Assembly: GCA_913020115.1 (NCBI GenBank)
Contig: CAJWBQ010000007.1
Location: forward strand, 62,001 to 126,000
Origin: an uncultured Cellvibrionales bacterium
GTDB lineage: Bacteria > Pseudomonadota > Gammaproteobacteria > Pseudomonadales > Cellvibrionaceae
Direction of reading: 5' to 3'
Length of the DNA: 64,000 nt
Below are positions 55,418-63,544 of this stretch, one piece after another; position 1 is the stretch's first letter, and every line of letters begins with the position of its first letter. The translations under genes were made by a program, and so were the position numbers. The notes beneath the pieces were generated by a model, which was not told where the DNA came from, did not search any database, and saw only the letters and a list, made by a program, of their open reading frames with translations.

Positions 55418-55455
55418 TAGAAGTACTCACCATGACAATTTGGAGAGTACTTCTA
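55418..55455. repeat. 11-bp inverted repeat beside the aspartate aminotransferase stop
   Basis: TAGAAGTACTC (55418-55428) and its exact complement (55445-55455) enclose a 16-base loop, nine bases beyond the aminotransferase stop. It could form a 3'-end hairpin for that minus-strand gene, but no U-tract follows. It is in the 210-base gap between convergent genes; I see no ORF worth calling there. Confidence 0.55.
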
Positions 55456-55463
55456 CTTCTTGT

Positions 55464-56738
55464 TTATGCTAGTGCTTGTCTTACAGAAGCTAGCTTCACA
55501 CAAGTGACAAATACCTTCATAGCTGCATCTACTTCTTCTACAGAGGGAACGGTAGGTGCTAATCGTATGTTGCGATCTTCTGGGTCTTTGCCGTAAGGAA
55601 AGGTGGCGCCCGCCGGCGTCAGCTTAACTCCAGCCTCGCTGGTGAGTTTGACAATTTCCTTGGCTAAACCAGGGCGAGAATCGAATGAGATGAAATACCC
55701 CCCATCAGCACTTTCCCATTGACCCAAGTCGCTATTTCCAAATGCGTCATCTAGATGCTTTAACACGGAATGGAATCTAGGTTTGATGATAGCCGCATGC
55801 TTTTTCATGTGTTCACGAACGCTTTCAATGTTCGGGAAGAAGCGAGCGTGGCGCAGTTGGTTGATTTTGTCTGGGCCGATGGTGGAGACACCGAGTACTT
55901 CCTTGAAGGACTTTAAGTTGCTCTCACTCGCTCCCATAAAGGCGACTCCTGCTCCAGCCAAAGTGACTTTTGAAGTGGAAGCGAATTGCAAAATGCTGTC
56001 TTCGGTGTTGTGTTGGCGGCAGTAGTTCATGATGTTGGCTAGCACCGGAGCGTTTTCACTCAGGTCGTGAACGGCGTAAGCATTGTCCCAAAATACGCGG
56101 AAATTGCCTGGCGCGATGTTACCCAACTTGGCGATGCGTTCCACGGTTTCGTCGCTGTACACTACTCCGGTGGGGTTGGAGTATTTGGGTACACACCACA
56201 TCCCTTTGATTCGCTCATCATGCGCAACCATGGCTTCAACTTCGTCCATGTCGGGGCCGCTTGCAGTCATGTGCACGGGAATCATCTCAATGCCAAGTCG
56301 CTCGCAAACCGTGAAATGACGGTCGTAGCCGGGCACTGGGCACAGAAAGCGTGCGCCTTTTGTGTTTTTCCATGCACTGTCAGGGCCGTTAAAGCCAAAG
56401 TGAACGGCGTGTAACATTGCCTGGAACATCAGGCTGAGACTAGAGTTGCCCCCTGCAAGTATTTCCGTGCTGGGAAGCCCTAGGAGGTCCCCACCCAGTT
56501 GTTTAATTTCACCGATGCCGTCTAGACCGCCGTAGTTTCTAACGTCAGTATTGTCAGCACTTTTGTAATTGCCGTCCAAGATGCCGTCGAGTGCGTCACT
56601 GAGTGATAGTTGTTCTGCTGATGGCTTGCCTCGGGTCAGGTCTAATTTTAAGTCTTGCTGTAAAATAGACTGATATTCGACATTTAGCTCTTGTTCCCAC
56701 TGGCGTAGTTGCTCGGTGTTGGCGTGTTCTAGTTGCAA
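55464..56738 (-). CDS. aspartate aminotransferase, class Ic
   Basis: This 424-residue PLP enzyme belongs to the class Ic aspartate aminotransferase group (Corynebacterium AspT type), recognisable by QDLKLDLTRGKPSAEQLSLSDAL, NYGGLDGIGEIKQLGGDLLGLP, CVPKYSNPTGVVYSDE, and the PLP-lysine segment FASTSKVTLAGAGVAFMG. It transfers the amino group of aspartate to 2-oxoglutarate. It stands alone on the minus strand, convergent with the SulP gene. Confidence 0.9.
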   Translation of the reverse strand: MQLEHANTEQLRQWEQELNVEYQSILQQDLKLDLTRGKPSAEQLSLSDALDGILDGNYKSADNTDVRNYGGLDGIGEIKQLGGDLLGLPSTEILAGGNSSLSLMFQAMLHAVHFGFNGPDSAWKNTKGARFLCPVPGYDRHFTVCERLGIEMIPVHMTASGPDMDEVEAMVAHDERIKGMWCVPKYSNPTGVVYSDETVERIAKLGNIAPGNFRVFWDNAYAVHDLSENAPVLANIMNYCRQHNTEDSILQFASTSKVTLAGAGVAFMGASESNLKSFKEVLGVSTIGPDKINQLRHARFFPNIESVREHMKKHAAIIKPRFHSVLKHLDDAFGNSDLGQWESADGGYFISFDSRPGLAKEIVKLTSEAGVKLTPAGATFPYGKDPEDRNIRLAPTVPSVEEVDAAMKVFVTCVKLASVRQALA

Positions 56739-56904
56739 GGTGTAGCCTCTATTTATGCAGGGTTATTCAGTGTATGACTGAATGAAAAAGGGAGGGCATT
56801 ATACCTACTCTTTGGGCAATATTTAATCGCCTTTTGGTAAAAAATGACAATATATTTCGATCCAAAAGAAACTATGTTCAGAAAACTAATCAATGTGGAT
56901 GGCT

Positions 56905-57174
56905 ATGGAAATCAAAGTGATAGGAACCGTATTCGCGGCCGTATTTATTGCAGAGCTGGGTGACAAAACACAATTGGCGACAATGCTGTTTGCGGCAGAT
57001 AAGGATGTGAGTAAGTGGGCGGTGTTTGTTGGTGCTTCCTTGGCTTTGATTCTGGCCTCGGGTCTGGGGGTGTTGGCGGGCAGCTTGCTCAGTGATGTGT
57101 TGAGCGAGAAGGTGCTTAATACCATCGCGGGCTTAGGTTTTGTGGCCATTGGGCTGTGGACGCTACTACGCTAA
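56905..57174 (+). CDS. half-size GDT1/TMEM165-family protein
   Basis: This 89-residue membrane protein has three hydrophobic segments and a single copy of the family signature ELGDKT (near 16-21). Full-length GDT1/UPF0016 proteins, which export Mn2+ or exchange Ca2+, carry two copies. A half-size protein must dimerise or pair with another half. ATG 56905 fits the family start (MEIKVIGTVFAAVFIAELGDKTQLAT); ATGs at 56893 and 56899 are also in frame. No second half gene lies nearby. Confidence 0.85.
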   Translation: MEIKVIGTVFAAVFIAELGDKTQLATMLFAADKDVSKWAVFVGASLALILASGLGVLAGSLLSDVLSEKVLNTIAGLGFVAIGLWTLLR

Positions 57175-57192
57175 TGGCCCAGCGTCGACTAG

Positions 57193-57849
57193 TTAGGCAG
57201 AGTAACCTTTTAGAAAGAGTTGCACCGTACTTCGTAGGTATTCTTTTATTTCGGTTTCATTAAGGGTTTTAGGTAGCCCTAAAAGCGCACGTAATGCCTG
57301 TTCACTTTTAACCATAAATAGAAATTGGCAGGCGGCGTAACGGCAGTTGTCAATTTTTAGCTCATTACTTGCTACCTTGCGTTTCAGGTAAGAGCTGAAT
57401 AAATCAATTAGGGTCTCTGGACCCGCTTGGAAGAATAGCTCGGAAACCTCGGGGTATTTTTCAGCGCCTGCTACGCAAATACGTAATATTTTAACACCGT
57501 CGTCGCTCATCACTAAGTTGGCGAAATGTTCTGCGAGCTCCAAAAGAACCACCTCGGTGGACAAGCTCTCATCGAATAAGCGGGGTGACATCATGGAGGT
57601 GATACATCGGCTTTCGATGCAGTATCGGAAGAGCTCGTCTTTTTTCCCAAAGTGACTATAGAGAGTCTGTTTTGACACATTGGCGGTTTTCGCAATGCTG
57701 TCCATGCTGACGCCGTCGTAGCCATTTTCCATGAATAGGTGGCTGGCAGAGTCGAGTATCTGCTGTCGTTTTGCCAAGCTGCGAGTGCGACCTTTTGGTC
57801 CGAGGGGCATCGCTGAGCAAATGCTAGTTGGGGCTTCAATATTTGTCAT
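57193..57849 (-). CDS. TetR-family repressor of the RND pump
   Basis: This 218-residue protein has a TetR helix-turn-helix (about 25-75: RQQILDSASHLFMENGYDGVSMDSIAKTANVSKQTLYSHFGKKDELF) and a C-terminal domain of the AcrR/TetR_C type. It is divergent from the RND adaptor-pump operon, and two copies of one 19-base operator lie in the 118-base gap between them, so it probably represses the pump and itself. The inducer is unknown. Confidence 0.93.
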   Translation of the reverse strand: MTNIEAPTSICSAMPLGPKGRTRSLAKRQQILDSASHLFMENGYDGVSMDSIAKTANVSKQTLYSHFGKKDELFRYCIESRCITSMMSPRLFDESLSTEVVLLELAEHFANLVMSDDGVKILRICVAGAEKYPEVSELFFQAGPETLIDLFSSYLKRKVASNELKIDNCRYAACQFLFMVKSEQALRALLGLPKTLNETEIKEYLRSTVQLFLKGYSA

Positions 57850-57882
57850 GCCGGCAGTTTAAGGAAAGTTGATAGCAAAATC

Positions 57883-57901
57883 AAACTGGACTGTATAGTT
57901 T
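57883..57901. promoter_or_regulatory. TetR operator site 1
   Basis: AAACTGGACTGTATAGTTT is an imperfect palindrome that overlaps the proposed -35 of the RND operon. It matches site 2 at 14 of 19 positions. Its centre is 44 bases from that of site 2, about four helical turns. Confidence 0.75.
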
Positions 57902-57915
57902 GATTTGGCTATACT
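57887..57915 (+). promoter_or_regulatory. promoter of the RND operon
   Basis: TGGACT (57887-57892) and TATACT (57910-57915) are spaced by 17 bases. Transcription would start near 57922, between the two operators, 46 bases before the adaptor start codon. Confidence 0.6.
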
Positions 57916-57926
57916 TCAGTCAATCT

Positions 57927-57945
57927 AGACTGGACCGTCCAGTTT
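57927..57945. promoter_or_regulatory. TetR operator site 2
   Basis: AGACTGGACCGTCCAGTTT has a perfect core CTGGAC-C-GTCCAG with the same flanks as site 1. It lies just downstream of the predicted transcription start, where a bound repressor would block the pump operon. Confidence 0.8.
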
Positions 57946-57967
57946 TGCGTGGCTTGGAGTCATCGAT

Positions 57968-59119
57968 ATGCCTATTACCCCATTCTTTCAATCTGCTAGA
58001 TCCTCTAGGGTTGCGCTGCTGTCTGCGCCGATTTTGTTGTTGCTCGTTGCGCTTTGGGCTAAAGCTTCCATCAGTGCGGGTGACGCAAGCGAAAAGCCCA
58101 TTTATCTACATACGGCGGCTCATCTCACTTTAGTTAAAAAAACTGACCGACAAGTGAAAAGACGGTATACAGGCGTAGTGAGTGCTCGCCAACATGCGGA
58201 TGTAGGCTTTGAGCTAGGCGGTAAGGTGGCTCGAGTACTGGTGGATGAGGGTGATATTGTTTTAAAGGGCGCGCTCTTAGCTGAGTTGGATGTTGAGTTG
58301 CTCAATATTGAGAAGCGTCGCTTGAATGCTCAGCTGGTGGAAACCAAAGCACGTTTGAATTTGAGTCGAAATAGCTTAAAGCGGCAGCGGTCCCTAAAGC
58401 AGAGTGGTTTCTCCTCTGCTCAACGTTTGGATGAGCTCAGTACTGAAAAACAATCATTGGAAGCCAAGCTCGTGCAGCTGGAAGCCGCTCAATCGGCGGT
58501 GCAAAGTCGTATTGGCAAGGCCGTATTGAAAGCGCCTTTTTCAGGCGTGGTGACTCGACGTTTTGCTGATCAGGGTTCTGTGGCTGGTGCGGGTTTGGCG
58601 ATTGTTCGCCTTCAGCAGCAAGGGCAAATGGAGGCTTACGTGGGGGTTCCTGTAAAAGGAATTGAAAAATTACTGCCGGGACTGGTTATGTCAGTGCAGT
58701 TACACGATGAAATATTCGATGCCGTTGTATTGGCTATTGGTGCGGATATTCACCCCGTTACTCGCACGGTAAGTGTTCGCCTAGCCTTACCAGAAGCTTT
58801 TAAGGGTATCGATGGGGATCTAATTTATTTGAATGTTGAGGAAACAGTGCAGGGCGAGGGTTATTGGGTTCCTGTGGGGGCAATAACGGATGGTGTACGA
58901 GGCATGTGGAGGGCTTACGCATTAGTGCCAAATTCTTCTGAGGCAATTGCCGCGACCACCTCAACTTTTAAGATTGAAGCGCGAGATATTCAAGTGGAGT
59001 ATGCAAGCGAGTCGCATGTGTTTATCAAGGGCGCAATTGAGCCAGGAGAGATTATTGTAGACGGTGGTTTACACCGTTTTGCTCCTGGTCAAACGGTACT
59101 CTTGAGCGATAAGGGTTAA
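57968..59119 (+). CDS. RND efflux periplasmic adaptor
   Basis: This 383-residue membrane-fusion protein has an N-terminal membrane segment (about 14-35), a lipoyl domain (HADVGFELGGKVARVLVDEGDIVLKGALLAELD), an alpha-hairpin coiled coil (about 110-175), and beta-barrel domains. It bridges the inner-membrane pump and an outer-membrane channel. The channel gene is not here, so a TolC encoded elsewhere is likely used. The pump gene begins four bases after its stop. Confidence 0.94.
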   Translation: MPITPFFQSARSSRVALLSAPILLLLVALWAKASISAGDASEKPIYLHTAAHLTLVKKTDRQVKRRYTGVVSARQHADVGFELGGKVARVLVDEGDIVLKGALLAELDVELLNIEKRRLNAQLVETKARLNLSRNSLKRQRSLKQSGFSSAQRLDELSTEKQSLEAKLVQLEAAQSAVQSRIGKAVLKAPFSGVVTRRFADQGSVAGAGLAIVRLQQQGQMEAYVGVPVKGIEKLLPGLVMSVQLHDEIFDAVVLAIGADIHPVTRTVSVRLALPEAFKGIDGDLIYLNVEETVQGEGYWVPVGAITDGVRGMWRAYALVPNSSEAIAATTSTFKIEARDIQVEYASESHVFIKGAIEPGEIIVDGGLHRFAPGQTVLLSDKG

Positions 59120-59123
59120 GGTC

Positions 59124-62100
59124 ATGATTCAGCAATTTGTGAATAATGGGCGATTGGTGGCTCTGACGATAGCTGTGATTTTGGTGGCGGGTATGGGGGG
59201 ACTATCAACCTTACCTCGCGCGGAAGACCCTCGTATAACCGGTCGATTGGCAATCGTAAATACGCCATTCCCCGGCGCTTCAGCTGAGCGTGTAGAAGCC
59301 TTGGTAACTGAGCCATTAGAAAATAAATTGCGGGAGCTCTCAGAGATTCGCCGAATTTCATCCACCTCAAGCGCGGGCATGTCGGTGATTACTATCGAGC
59401 TCATTGACGCTGTTGGTGAGCGGGAAAAGCCCGTGGTGTGGTCGCGAGCGAGAGATTTACTTCAGGAAGCGAGACAAAAATTGCCGCAGGGCGCCCAGGT
59501 TCCAAAACTGGACGATAACCGAGGTTTTGCCTACACACTTTTGTACTCTCTTGTGTGGAAGGGCGTGAGTGAGCCGCAAATATCAATCCTAGGCAGGTAT
59601 GCAAAAGAATTAGAAAGCCGTTTGCGGGGAGTGTCTGGAACTGAGTTAGTAGGGGTTTACGGAGAGCCCGAAGAAGAAATTTTGGTTGAGGCAAATAGCG
59701 CGAAATTGGCGAGCCTAGGCTTAAGCGCAGCGGTATTGTCAAATGCAGTTGGCCAGGCCGATGCAAAGGTGGCGGCTGGCCAACTGCAAAACAAATACAA
59801 TCGTATGGCCGTAGAAGTATCCGGCGAGCTCTCAGACATGGAGCGCATTCGTCGTATCCCCTTACTCACTAGCGATGGGCTGAATGTTAGGCTGGGTGAT
59901 GTGGCGAGTGTGCAACGACAAGAAAAAACCCCTGCGGCAAGTATCGCGCTTGTCGATGGTGGGAGAAGTGTTGTGGTGGGGGTGCGGATGTTGCCCGATC
60001 GCAGAGTCGACTACTGGACACAAGAAGTTGAGACTGCGGTGGACGAGTTCAAATTACTGCTGCCTGCCAACGTCGAAGTGAAAGCGCTGTTTAATCAGAA
60101 CGAATATACGCAAAACCGTCTCGGTGAGTTGTTTGTTAATATCAGTATGGGCTTTGCCATTATTCTAGTGGTGTTGTTTTTTACCCTAGGTCTTCGTTCT
60201 GCATTGATTGTCGCGGCAGCCTTACCTCTTACCGTTATGTTTACTTTAGCTGTGATGAAATATTACGGTTTGCCCATTCATCAAATGTCCATAACTGGTT
60301 TGATTGTTGCCTTGGGAATAATGGTGGACAATGCGATTGTAATGGTCGATTCCATTGCACGTGAGCGCAACCGTGGTGCGACGCCCGTCGACGCGGTACT
60401 CCGTTCTGTTAAGCACTTGTGGATGCCTTTGTTGGGATCCACATTAACAACGATTTTGGCATTTTTCCCCATTGTTCTAATGCCGGGCGCGGCAGGGGAA
60501 TTTGTGGGGGGGATTGCGCTCTCGGTAATTTTTTCTTTGATTGGTTCTTACCTGATTTCTCATACGGTGATTGCCGGGTTGGCGGGGCGTTATTTGAGAG
60601 TTGAAAACTCTGGTGGGAAGCGAGCGCGTTGGTGGCAGAATGGCTTAAAGTCGCCTCAGCTTGCCGAGTGGTTCAAAAACTCACTTTACTGGGCTCTAAG
60701 ATACCCTCGTCGAACAGTGTTAGCGGTGATGTTGTTGCCGGCCTTGGGATTTTTCGCCGCGAGTCAATTGACGGAGCAGTTCTTTCCTGCTTCCGATCGA
60801 GACATGTTTCATGTGGAAGTTTATTTGCCTTCCCATGCCAGTATCGATGCTACGCGAGTAATTTCTCGCAAAGTTTCTGGAGTGCTGGCTGAGCAAGCGG
60901 ATATTATTTCACAGCAATGGTTTGTGGGTGCGAGTGCCCCATCTTTTTATTATAATTTAATGGAAAACCGAGACGGCAGTGCGAACTATGCGCAGGCGAT
61001 GATTACCGCCAAAGACTTCAAGGCTGCCAACCGTTTGATCCCCCTGTTACAGATTAGTTTGGATGAAGCTTTTCCTAGGGCTCAAATTTTAGTGAGAAAA
61101 TTGGAGCAGGGGCCGCCCGTTACTGCACCTATAGAATTCAGACTATACGGTCCCAACTTAACAGTTTTGAAAGAGCTGGGAGATGAAGTGCGCCGAGTCA
61201 TGCTCGAAACGCCAGATGTGATACATGCTCGTGCAACCCTGAGCGGTGCCGTTCCTAAGATTTGGTTCAACGTCGATGAAGAGTTAAGTCGTCAGAGCGG
61301 TTTAGCTTTACGGGATCTATCGGCGCAACTGCAAAACTCCATTGACGGGGTGGTGCAGGGCTCGGTTTTAGAGTCAACACAATCGCTGCCCATTCGGATT
61401 CGTTTCAAGGCTTCAGATCGGAATAGCTTGGAAGCTTTAGAGGGATTGAATTTTGTGCCTCCAGACACTCGTGACCAGAGGTTTGATTCTGGTAAGGAGT
61501 TCTCGGGTATACCTTTGAGTGCCATCGGGTCTTTGAACTTGAAACCTGTGCGGGGAGCGATACCTCGGCGCAATGGCCAGCGTTTAAATACGATAGAAGG
61601 TTACATGCGCGACGGAGTCTTGCCTGCGAGCGTTGCGGAAGCGGTAAGTGTTCGACTTAATGCAGCGGGTTTTTCGGTGCCCCCTGGTTATCGACTTGAG
61701 CTAGGTGGTGAGGGTGCTGAGCGGAATAGTGCCGTTAGTAAATTGATGTCCTCTGTTGGTGTCATTCTGGTCTTATTGGTGCTGGTGGTGGTGCTGTCTT
61801 TTAATTCGTTCAGGCTGAGCGGTATTATTTTTGCGGTGGCAATTCAAGCAGCGGGTCTAGGTTTGCTCAGTGTGTTTGTTTTTGGTCACCCTTTTGGTTT
61901 TACCGTGATTATCGGTCTGCTGGGTTTAGTGGGTTTGGCCATTAACGCTGCAATAGTTATCTTGGCAGAATTGAAAGCCAACAATGAAGCCGTCGATGGA
62001 GGGGTGGATCAAATTGTTGCAGCGGTTGTGCAGTGCTCCAGACACATCAGTTCTACCACCATTACTACCGTAGGTGGTTTTTTACCCCTAATCGTTGCGG

Positions 62101-62276
62101 GAGGGGGCTTCTGGCCACCTTTTGCGATTGCGATTGCTGGCGGAACGGTGCTAACCACATTGGTTTCTTTCTATTTTGTGCCGTCGGCTTTCCTTCTATT
62201 TGCTCAGAAAAAAGCGTTTGAAGCCGGTGGTGACGCTATGACGGACATAGATGATGGTTATTTGCAGCGGCAGTAA
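59124..62276 (+). CDS. RND efflux pump permease
   Basis: This 1050-residue inner-membrane pump has 12 membrane helices and two large periplasmic loops. In the TM4 relay region the sequence is GIMVDNAIVMVD: the first Asp of the AcrB Asp407/Asp408 pair is kept and the second is Asn. In TM10 the region GLVGLAINAAIVI lacks the AcrB Lys940 equivalent. This matches RND subgroups outside the AcrB type, such as TriC-like pumps. Cargo is unknown. A ribosome site AAGG precedes the start, and the adaptor is immediately upstream. Confidence 0.94.
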   Translation: MIQQFVNNGRLVALTIAVILVAGMGGLSTLPRAEDPRITGRLAIVNTPFPGASAERVEALVTEPLENKLRELSEIRRISSTSSAGMSVITIELIDAVGEREKPVVWSRARDLLQEARQKLPQGAQVPKLDDNRGFAYTLLYSLVWKGVSEPQISILGRYAKELESRLRGVSGTELVGVYGEPEEEILVEANSAKLASLGLSAAVLSNAVGQADAKVAAGQLQNKYNRMAVEVSGELSDMERIRRIPLLTSDGLNVRLGDVASVQRQEKTPAASIALVDGGRSVVVGVRMLPDRRVDYWTQEVETAVDEFKLLLPANVEVKALFNQNEYTQNRLGELFVNISMGFAIILVVLFFTLGLRSALIVAAALPLTVMFTLAVMKYYGLPIHQMSITGLIVALGIMVDNAIVMVDSIARERNRGATPVDAVLRSVKHLWMPLLGSTLTTILAFFPIVLMPGAAGEFVGGIALSVIFSLIGSYLISHTVIAGLAGRYLRVENSGGKRARWWQNGLKSPQLAEWFKNSLYWALRYPRRTVLAVMLLPALGFFAASQLTEQFFPASDRDMFHVEVYLPSHASIDATRVISRKVSGVLAEQADIISQQWFVGASAPSFYYNLMENRDGSANYAQAMITAKDFKAANRLIPLLQISLDEAFPRAQILVRKLEQGPPVTAPIEFRLYGPNLTVLKELGDEVRRVMLETPDVIHARATLSGAVPKIWFNVDEELSRQSGLALRDLSAQLQNSIDGVVQGSVLESTQSLPIRIRFKASDRNSLEALEGLNFVPPDTRDQRFDSGKEFSGIPLSAIGSLNLKPVRGAIPRRNGQRLNTIEGYMRDGVLPASVAEAVSVRLNAAGFSVPPGYRLELGGEGAERNSAVSKLMSSVGVILVLLVLVVVLSFNSFRLSGIIFAVAIQAAGLGLLSVFVFGHPFGFTVIIGLLGLVGLAINAAIVILAELKANNEAVDGGVDQIVAAVVQCSRHISSTTITTVGGFLPLIVAGGGFWPPFAIAIAGGTVLTTLVSFYFVPSAFLLFAQKKAFEAGGDAMTDIDDGYLQRQ

Positions 62277-62328
62277 AAAATGATGTTTAATGTGGCGCGC
62301 CTCAAACTGGACAAGAGAGTCTATTATT

Positions 62329-63414
62329 ATGCCATCGACACATCGAGCCGAACATTTCACTTTGCAGGCAGGCGTAGGCGCGGCTAAGCTCATTCAGCAG
62401 CAGGGCCTGAGTTCTGACTTGATTGGCAGTATGGTTGGCGCGTCTGGTGGCCCAAAGTGGCTGATCTTGTCGGCTTTGGATCAAATGTTAGCCGGTGAAT
62501 TTTTCAAGGGCCGTCGAAAACCTATATACACTCTGGGCTCTTCTGCCGGTGCTTGGCGTCACATCGCCTATGGTGTGAATGATAACGTTGCGGCTATTCA
62601 GCGTTTTGAGCAGGCGTATATTCAACAGCGCTATGAAACCACACCCTCCCCTGCCGAAGTCACCGAAGAAGGGCGAAAGATTCTTGCCCAAGTATTAGGT
62701 GCTAATGGCATCTCTGAACTTATTCATAACCCGGTCTGGAAAACGAACCTTTCAGCTGTGCGCAGCAAAGGCTTGCTGGCATCTGAAAATAAGATTCTCT
62801 TGGGTGCTGGTTTACTTGCTACGGCTTTGGGCAATTTGTCGTCGCGAGAGCGCCTGCGCCATTTCTTTGAAAGGACAGTATTCTCACCCGATGGCGGCCA
62901 GAATGGGGGCTTCCACTTCGATGATTTTGTGACGCATCAAATCCCGTTAACTGAGCGCAATATGCTTGATGCGATCTTGGCCAGCGGTTCTATTCCGCTA
63001 GTGATGGAAGGCATTCGCAACATAGAGGGTGCGCCGGATGGTATGTATCGTGATGGCGGATTTATTGATTATCATTTTGACTTCAAATTTGATGCCCCTG
63101 ACGGGCTAATTCTTTACCCTCATTTTTATTCGCATTTATCCGCGGGCTGGTTTGATAAATTCACGCCGTGGCGACGGGTGTCGAGCCGTAATCTCGACAA
63201 TGTGGTTATGATTTCCCCCAGTAAATCTTTAGTGGCGAGCCTGCCTGGAGGGAAAATACCTGATAGAGACGATTTTAAAAATCTAGATAATGACTCGAGG
63301 ATTGCCCGCTGGGAACAGGTGGTGGAGCAGGGAAAGAAAATGGCCGATGAGTTTTATGAATGTTGGCAAAAAGGCAGTTTGGCCGATCTTACAGTGTCTT
63401 TCGATATCAATTAG
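62329..63414 (+). CDS. patatin-like phospholipase
   Basis: This 361-residue protein has the patatin oxyanion loop GASGGPKW, the nucleophile motif GSSAGA (G-x-S-x-G), and the catalytic Asp in DGGFIDYH, so the Ser-Asp dyad is complete. No signal peptide is seen. It should hydrolyse acyl esters of lipids in the cytoplasm. ATG 62329 fits better than an upstream frame start. It follows the RND pump by 52 bases, and may be cotranscribed with it. Confidence 0.88.
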   Translation: MPSTHRAEHFTLQAGVGAAKLIQQQGLSSDLIGSMVGASGGPKWLILSALDQMLAGEFFKGRRKPIYTLGSSAGAWRHIAYGVNDNVAAIQRFEQAYIQQRYETTPSPAEVTEEGRKILAQVLGANGISELIHNPVWKTNLSAVRSKGLLASENKILLGAGLLATALGNLSSRERLRHFFERTVFSPDGGQNGGFHFDDFVTHQIPLTERNMLDAILASGSIPLVMEGIRNIEGAPDGMYRDGGFIDYHFDFKFDAPDGLILYPHFYSHLSAGWFDKFTPWRRVSSRNLDNVVMISPSKSLVASLPGGKIPDRDDFKNLDNDSRIARWEQVVEQGKKMADEFYECWQKGSLADLTVSFDIN

Positions 63415-63544
63415 CCGCCCTCGGGATAGGGCTGCAATGGGTATTATGTCTGGGCCTGGCACTTCTGGGTGATGTACAGCTGGGCTAATTCCCGATATTC
63501 TCCATCGAATTTTTAAATGCTGACTAGTAAAAGGTTAATCGCGA

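Noticed and set aside
55357-55596. Plus-strand frame across the aspartate aminotransferase 3' end
   Set aside because: It overlaps a well-supported gene in antisense and has no recognisable product.
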